NCBI GenBank assembly: GCA_029821255.1
Contig: JALGTS010000047.1
Span: 1-7,723 of the forward strand
Length of the DNA: 7,723 nt
Reading direction: 5' to 3'
From: Candidatus Zipacnadia bacterium
GTDB lineage: Bacteria; Armatimonadota; Zipacnadia; Zipacnadales; Zipacnadaceae
In this document: piece after piece, positions 5,438-7,723 of the stretch
Layout: the number at the start of each line of letters is the position of its first letter
Numbering within the stretch: position 1 is the first letter of the stretch
Notes under the pieces: generated by a model
What the model was told of the DNA's origin: nothing
The model's input: only the letters and a program-made list of their open reading frames with translations
Database searches by the model: none
Translations under genes and position numbers: made by a program

Positions 5438-6399
5438 CATCCGCCCACGCAACTCATTTCAATATTGCCCGGGGTGTTTGCAGTCAGATATCCTCCCCGC
5501 TTGGGCTTGAGTGCCACCGCCTCATATAGCACCTGCTGCACAGCGGCCACCGGGTGCGGACTACCAAGCGCAGCGGTCAGGTCAAGCTCAATATCGCTAT
5601 TCAAGCAGGGCCTGAGCGTCCCACGAGCCGTTACCCGCAGCCGATTGCACCTATCACAGAACGGCTCCGAAATGGCAGCGATAAAGCCCACTGTCCCCTG
5701 TCCCAGTTGCCAGACACTGGCTGGGCCTGGCCCAGCCAGACTGGGGTATCCCAACTGGGGGGCTAGCTGACGGCGGGCTGCGTCTGCCGGATAGAACAGG
5801 GTATCGGCCACCGCAGCCGCTGCCCCTATTGGCATCAGCTCTATGAACCGCACATTCATTGCCTGCTCTCCGGCCAGTTGCGCAAAGTCGGTTACCTCCG
5901 TATCATTGTAGCCGTTGACCAGCACTACATTTAGCTTGATTGGTGCCAGGCCTGCTCGCTGGCTGGCATGAATGCCGGCCCATACGCGCTGCAGGCTGCC
6001 CCCCCCGGTCAGCAAACGATAGCGGTCGGGGTCCAGGCTATCTATACTGACATTGACGCGCTGCAGGCCGGCTACGGCCAGCTCCTGAGCTATGTCGCTG
6101 AGCAGTTGTCCGTTGGTGGTTAGAGATAGGTCAGTAACACCGGGTATTGACGATAGCCCCCTGATAAGTTCCGGCAGATCAGCTCTCAGAAGCGGCTCGC
6201 CGCCAGTTAGGCGAAAGTGAGTTATCCCTAACTGGGTTGCTGCGTGAACGATCGTGGCAATCTCCTGGTAGCTGAGGCTACTATTTTGAGGAGGCTGCTT
6301 AGTGCCTAACGGCCGGCAGTACAGACAGTTCAGATTGCACTGATTGGTTACCGAAAGACGCAGATAGTTTATGCGGCGGCCGAAGCGGTCAATCAGCAT
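5437..6399 (-). CDS. moaA: MoaA, GTP 3',8-cyclase (radical SAM)
   Basis: The first enzyme of molybdenum cofactor synthesis: a radical-SAM protein that cyclises GTP to 3',8-cyclo-7,8-dihydro-GTP, the substrate of MoaC. It has 320 residues, the usual length. The SAM [4Fe-4S] ligands are Cys21, Cys25 and Cys28 in CNLNCLYC. GGEP (66-69) and the TTNG motif (94-97) follow. The second, GTP-binding cluster has Cys248, Cys251 and Cys265 (FCDRCNRLR, then RPCL). The C-terminus ends in Gly-Gly, the conserved tail needed for activity in this family. The MLIDRFGRRINYLRLSVTNQ start matches relatives well and supports ATG 6399. That ATG overlaps the mogA stop by 7 nt, although the nearest AGGA is rather distant (about 13 nt). 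Downstream it abuts or overlaps moaC-MOSC. No missing motif or frameshift is seen. Confidence 0.97.
   Translation of the reverse strand: MLIDRFGRRINYLRLSVTNQCNLNCLYCRPLGTKQPPQNSSLSYQEIATIVHAATQLGITHFRLTGGEPLLRADLPELIRGLSSIPGVTDLSLTTNGQLLSDIAQELAVAGLQRVNVSIDSLDPDRYRLLTGGGSLQRVWAGIHASQRAGLAPIKLNVVLVNGYNDTEVTDFAQLAGEQAMNVRFIELMPIGAAAAVADTLFYPADAARRQLAPQLGYPSLAGPGPASVWQLGQGTVGFIAAISEPFCDRCNRLRVTARGTLRPCLNSDIELDLTAALGSPHPVAAVQQVLYEAVALKPKRGGYLTANTPGNIEMSCVGG
5702..5759. repeat. Nested inverted repeat inside moaA
   Basis: CTGGCTGGGCC (5717-5727) and GGCCCAGCCAG (5729-5739) form a perfect 11-bp-arm palindrome with a single central base. Around it, CCCAGTTG (5702-5709) is complementary to CAACTGGG (5752-5759). 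The DNA codes for the MoaA segment QLGYPSLAGPGPASVWQLG, a region just before the C-terminal cluster that tends to vary in the family. It could be chance, a recombination scar or a structured mRNA element. Confidence 0.6.
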
Positions 6400-6926
6400 T
6401 TGTTAACAGGCTTCCTTTCGTCATCGTCGCGGGTGGTATCGCCCCGTAGCAGTGCTACTGCGTGAGGTAGAACCGATCGCAGCACCTCAAACTGCTGTCT
6501 GACCGCTGTAGGGCTACCGGGTAGATTTACTACCAGTGTGTTGGCGATAACGCCGGCTACCGCTCGCGACAGCATAGCATATGGGGTATATTCCAGGCCG
6601 GCAGCGCGCAGGGCCTCAGCTATTCCTGGTACCTGATAGTCAATCACCTCTTGAGTCGCTTCTGGCATAACATCTCGGGGCCCCAGACCGGTACCGCCGC
6701 AGGTCAACAGGACATCAGCAGCATCGGCAGTGCGTCGCAACCACGCTGCGATCTGTTCCTGCTCGTCAGGCAGTATGCTTGTCTGTACCACTTGCATTCC
6801 TTCGGCCTCTACCAGTTCTTTGAGCACCGGGCCGCTAACATCTTTGGCCCGGCCTTGGGCCACCGAGTCGCTGGCGGTCAATATTGCCACGCGGATAGAA
6901 GTCTGTGCTGCTCTATCATTGCTCAT
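6393..6926 (-). CDS. mogA: MogA/MoaB family molybdopterin adenylyltransferase
   Basis: A 177-residue member of the MogA/MoaB family, which adenylylates molybdopterin and so primes it for metal insertion by MoeA. The family core is clear: RVAILTASDS (12-21), LPDE with Asp54, the molybdopterin-binding motif TCGGTGLGPRDVMPEAT (75-91) with Asp85, and VVNLPGSP (132-139). Asp54 and Asp85 correspond to the catalytic aspartates of E. coli MogA. The start is ATG 6926, with GGAGAG at 6934-6939; a TTG two codons earlier falls too close to that site. It overlaps the end of the MoeA fusion gene by 11 nt and the start of moaA by 7 nt, so it belongs to the same operon. MogA and MoaB are not separable by these motifs alone. 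The charged tail RGDTTRDDDERKPVNKC is not a conserved part of the fold. Confidence 0.95.
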   Translation of the reverse strand: MSNDRAAQTSIRVAILTASDSVAQGRAKDVSGPVLKELVEAEGMQVVQTSILPDEQEQIAAWLRRTADAADVLLTCGGTGLGPRDVMPEATQEVIDYQVPGIAEALRAAGLEYTPYAMLSRAVAGVIANTLVVNLPGSPTAVRQQFEVLRSVLPHAVALLRGDTTRDDDERKPVNKC

Positions 6927-7723
6927 AGACAATCTCTCCGGTACAGCGCGTTGAGTAACCGCCTAATTTCGCAATAGCATCATGAAATGCTGCATCATTG
7001 ATGGTTGCAATCATTGACTTAACCTTGGCAAGCTCCAGAAAACGCTTGGGAATGACCAAGTCGTATCGCTCCTCGGTAATTGGTACGAAGTCAAGTCCGA
7101 AGGCCTGGGCGGCGGCCTGGATGCCTAATCCTGTATCAGCACTCCCTTGTCTGATCGCTTCGGCGACCATCGTGTGGGTATAGGCTTCCCGTTCGTAACC
7201 AGCTACGGCTGTTGCCGGGATGTTATGCTTCTCAAGCAGAAAGTCCAGCAACACGCGAGTGCCTGACCCCCCCTGGCGATTGATAAGAGTTATGTCTTTT
7301 CTACTCAGATCAGCCAAGCCGTCTATCTTTTTGGGGTTACCAGGACTGACCAGCAGGCCAACCTCGCGAAAGCTTAGGTTCACCACGATCAGCGGCACCT
7401 GAGGCAACCATCGCTGAATGTAGCTGACATTGTATTGTTGTGTCGCTGGGTCCAGCAGATGAGTACCGGCAATCATCCCCTCGCCGCGCCGCAACGCTGC
7501 CAACCCTTCGGTGCTGCCTGTATTCAGGCAGACCAGATACAAAGGTGGCCAGCGCTCTGCCAACCACTCAGCTAACAATCCCAGAGCCAAATCATGACTG
7601 CCGATAGCCACAATGCTCTGTTTGATCCTGGCTGGAGAAACTAACAGTTCCACATCTACCTTAGTGTCGGCCTCCAGCCCTTCGTGCTCGCCTCCGATGG
7701 TGATCAGTCCGTGCGCTTGTGCT
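6916..7723 (-). CDS. moeA: MoeA C-terminus fused to a PBP-like (COG1910-type) domain (5' end beyond window)
   Basis: The frame is open from the right edge to TGA 6916, showing the last 268 residues of a larger protein. The first ~28 (AQAHGLITIGGEHEGLEADT and onward) read as the final beta domain of MoeA, the molybdenum insertase. From about residue 33 a type-2 periplasmic-binding-protein-like domain follows: GSTEGLAALRRGEGMIAGTHL (69-89), NRQGGSGTR (148-156), ADTGLG (195-200) and DFVPITEERYDLVIP (211-225). No signal peptide precedes it, so it is cytoplasmic, and it may sense or hold an anion such as molybdate or tungstate (inference). MoeA-PBP fusions of this kind are known from anaerobes and archaea. 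A stand-alone start at GTG 7653 is unlikely, because MoeA-like sequence continues in frame to the edge. It overlaps mogA by 11 nt. Confidence 0.87.
   Translation of the reverse strand, partial: AQAHGLITIGGEHEGLEADTKVDVELLVSPARIKQSIVAIGSHDLALGLLAEWLAERWPPLYLVCLNTGSTEGLAALRRGEGMIAGTHLLDPATQQYNVSYIQRWLPQVPLIVVNLSFREVGLLVSPGNPKKIDGLADLSRKDITLINRQGGSGTRVLLDFLLEKHNIPATAVAGYEREAYTHTMVAEAIRQGSADTGLGIQAAAQAFGLDFVPITEERYDLVIPKRFLELAKVKSMIATINDAAFHDAIAKLGGYSTRCTGEIVYEQ

Noticed and set aside
4784..5770. A 328-codon open frame on the plus strand
   Set aside because: It is antisense to the conserved MoaC-MOSC and MoaA coding regions, with a patchy Cys/His/Ser-rich product. No ribosome site or domain supports it.
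6927..6932. TTG start for MogA at 6932
   Set aside because: The GGAGAG site would be only about 1-3 nt away. ATG 6926 has proper spacing.
1..7723. tRNA, rRNA, CRISPR array, insertion sequence or prophage genes
   Set aside because: I saw no cloverleaf-like segment, no regularly spaced direct repeats, and no transposase or integrase motifs on either strand.

Overview
The window looks like part of an anaerobic bacterial chromosome devoted to molybdenum (or tungsten) cofactor assembly and to a flavin/iron-sulfur redox complex. Strong Shine-Dalgarno sites (AAGGAGG, GGAGG), GC-rich codons, tightly overlapping genes and the gene families themselves point to a Gram-positive anaerobe of the Clostridia type (Moorella or Desulfotomaculum-like). 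This placement is inference; there is no rRNA or other marker here.

Layout. (1) Bases 7723 to 5 kb, minus strand: a four-gene run in the order moeA C-terminus fused to a periplasmic-binding-protein-like domain (enters from the right edge), mogA/moaB, moaA, and a moaC-MOSC fusion. Neighbouring genes overlap by 11 and 7 nt, and by up to an ATGA junction, so they are almost certainly one transcript. (2) Bases 3185-4482, plus strand: a two-gene unit encoding a TiaS-like ATP-binding domain protein and a small polytopic membrane protein, joined by a GTGA overlap. It converges on moaC-MOSC and diverges from the redox genes. (3) Bases 2956-3184: a 229-bp divergent intergenic region holding both 5' leaders, with inverted repeats and a possible 11-codon leader ORF. 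(4) Bases 2955-1, minus strand: a NuoE-like [2Fe-2S] subunit followed, with a 16-nt overlap, by a large NuoF-GltD fusion that runs off the left edge (818 residues visible).

How it fits together. MoaA and MoaC make cyclic pyranopterin monophosphate, MogA adenylylates molybdopterin and MoeA inserts the metal. MOSC domains are linked to handling or delivery of the cofactor or sulfur. The NuoE/NuoF-GltD pair has one NADH/FMN site and a second FAD plus NAD(P)H site, and resembles the diaphorase modules of soluble formate dehydrogenases and bifurcating enzymes. The likely client is a molybdopterin formate dehydrogenase catalytic subunit just off the left edge; this is inferred from context and not seen. 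The least explained part is the TiaS-like/membrane-protein pair. TiaS is an archaeal tRNA-Ile2 agmatidine synthetase, whereas bacteria normally use TilS, so a shortened TiaS-like protein coupled to a membrane protein inside a molybdopterin locus probably does something else.
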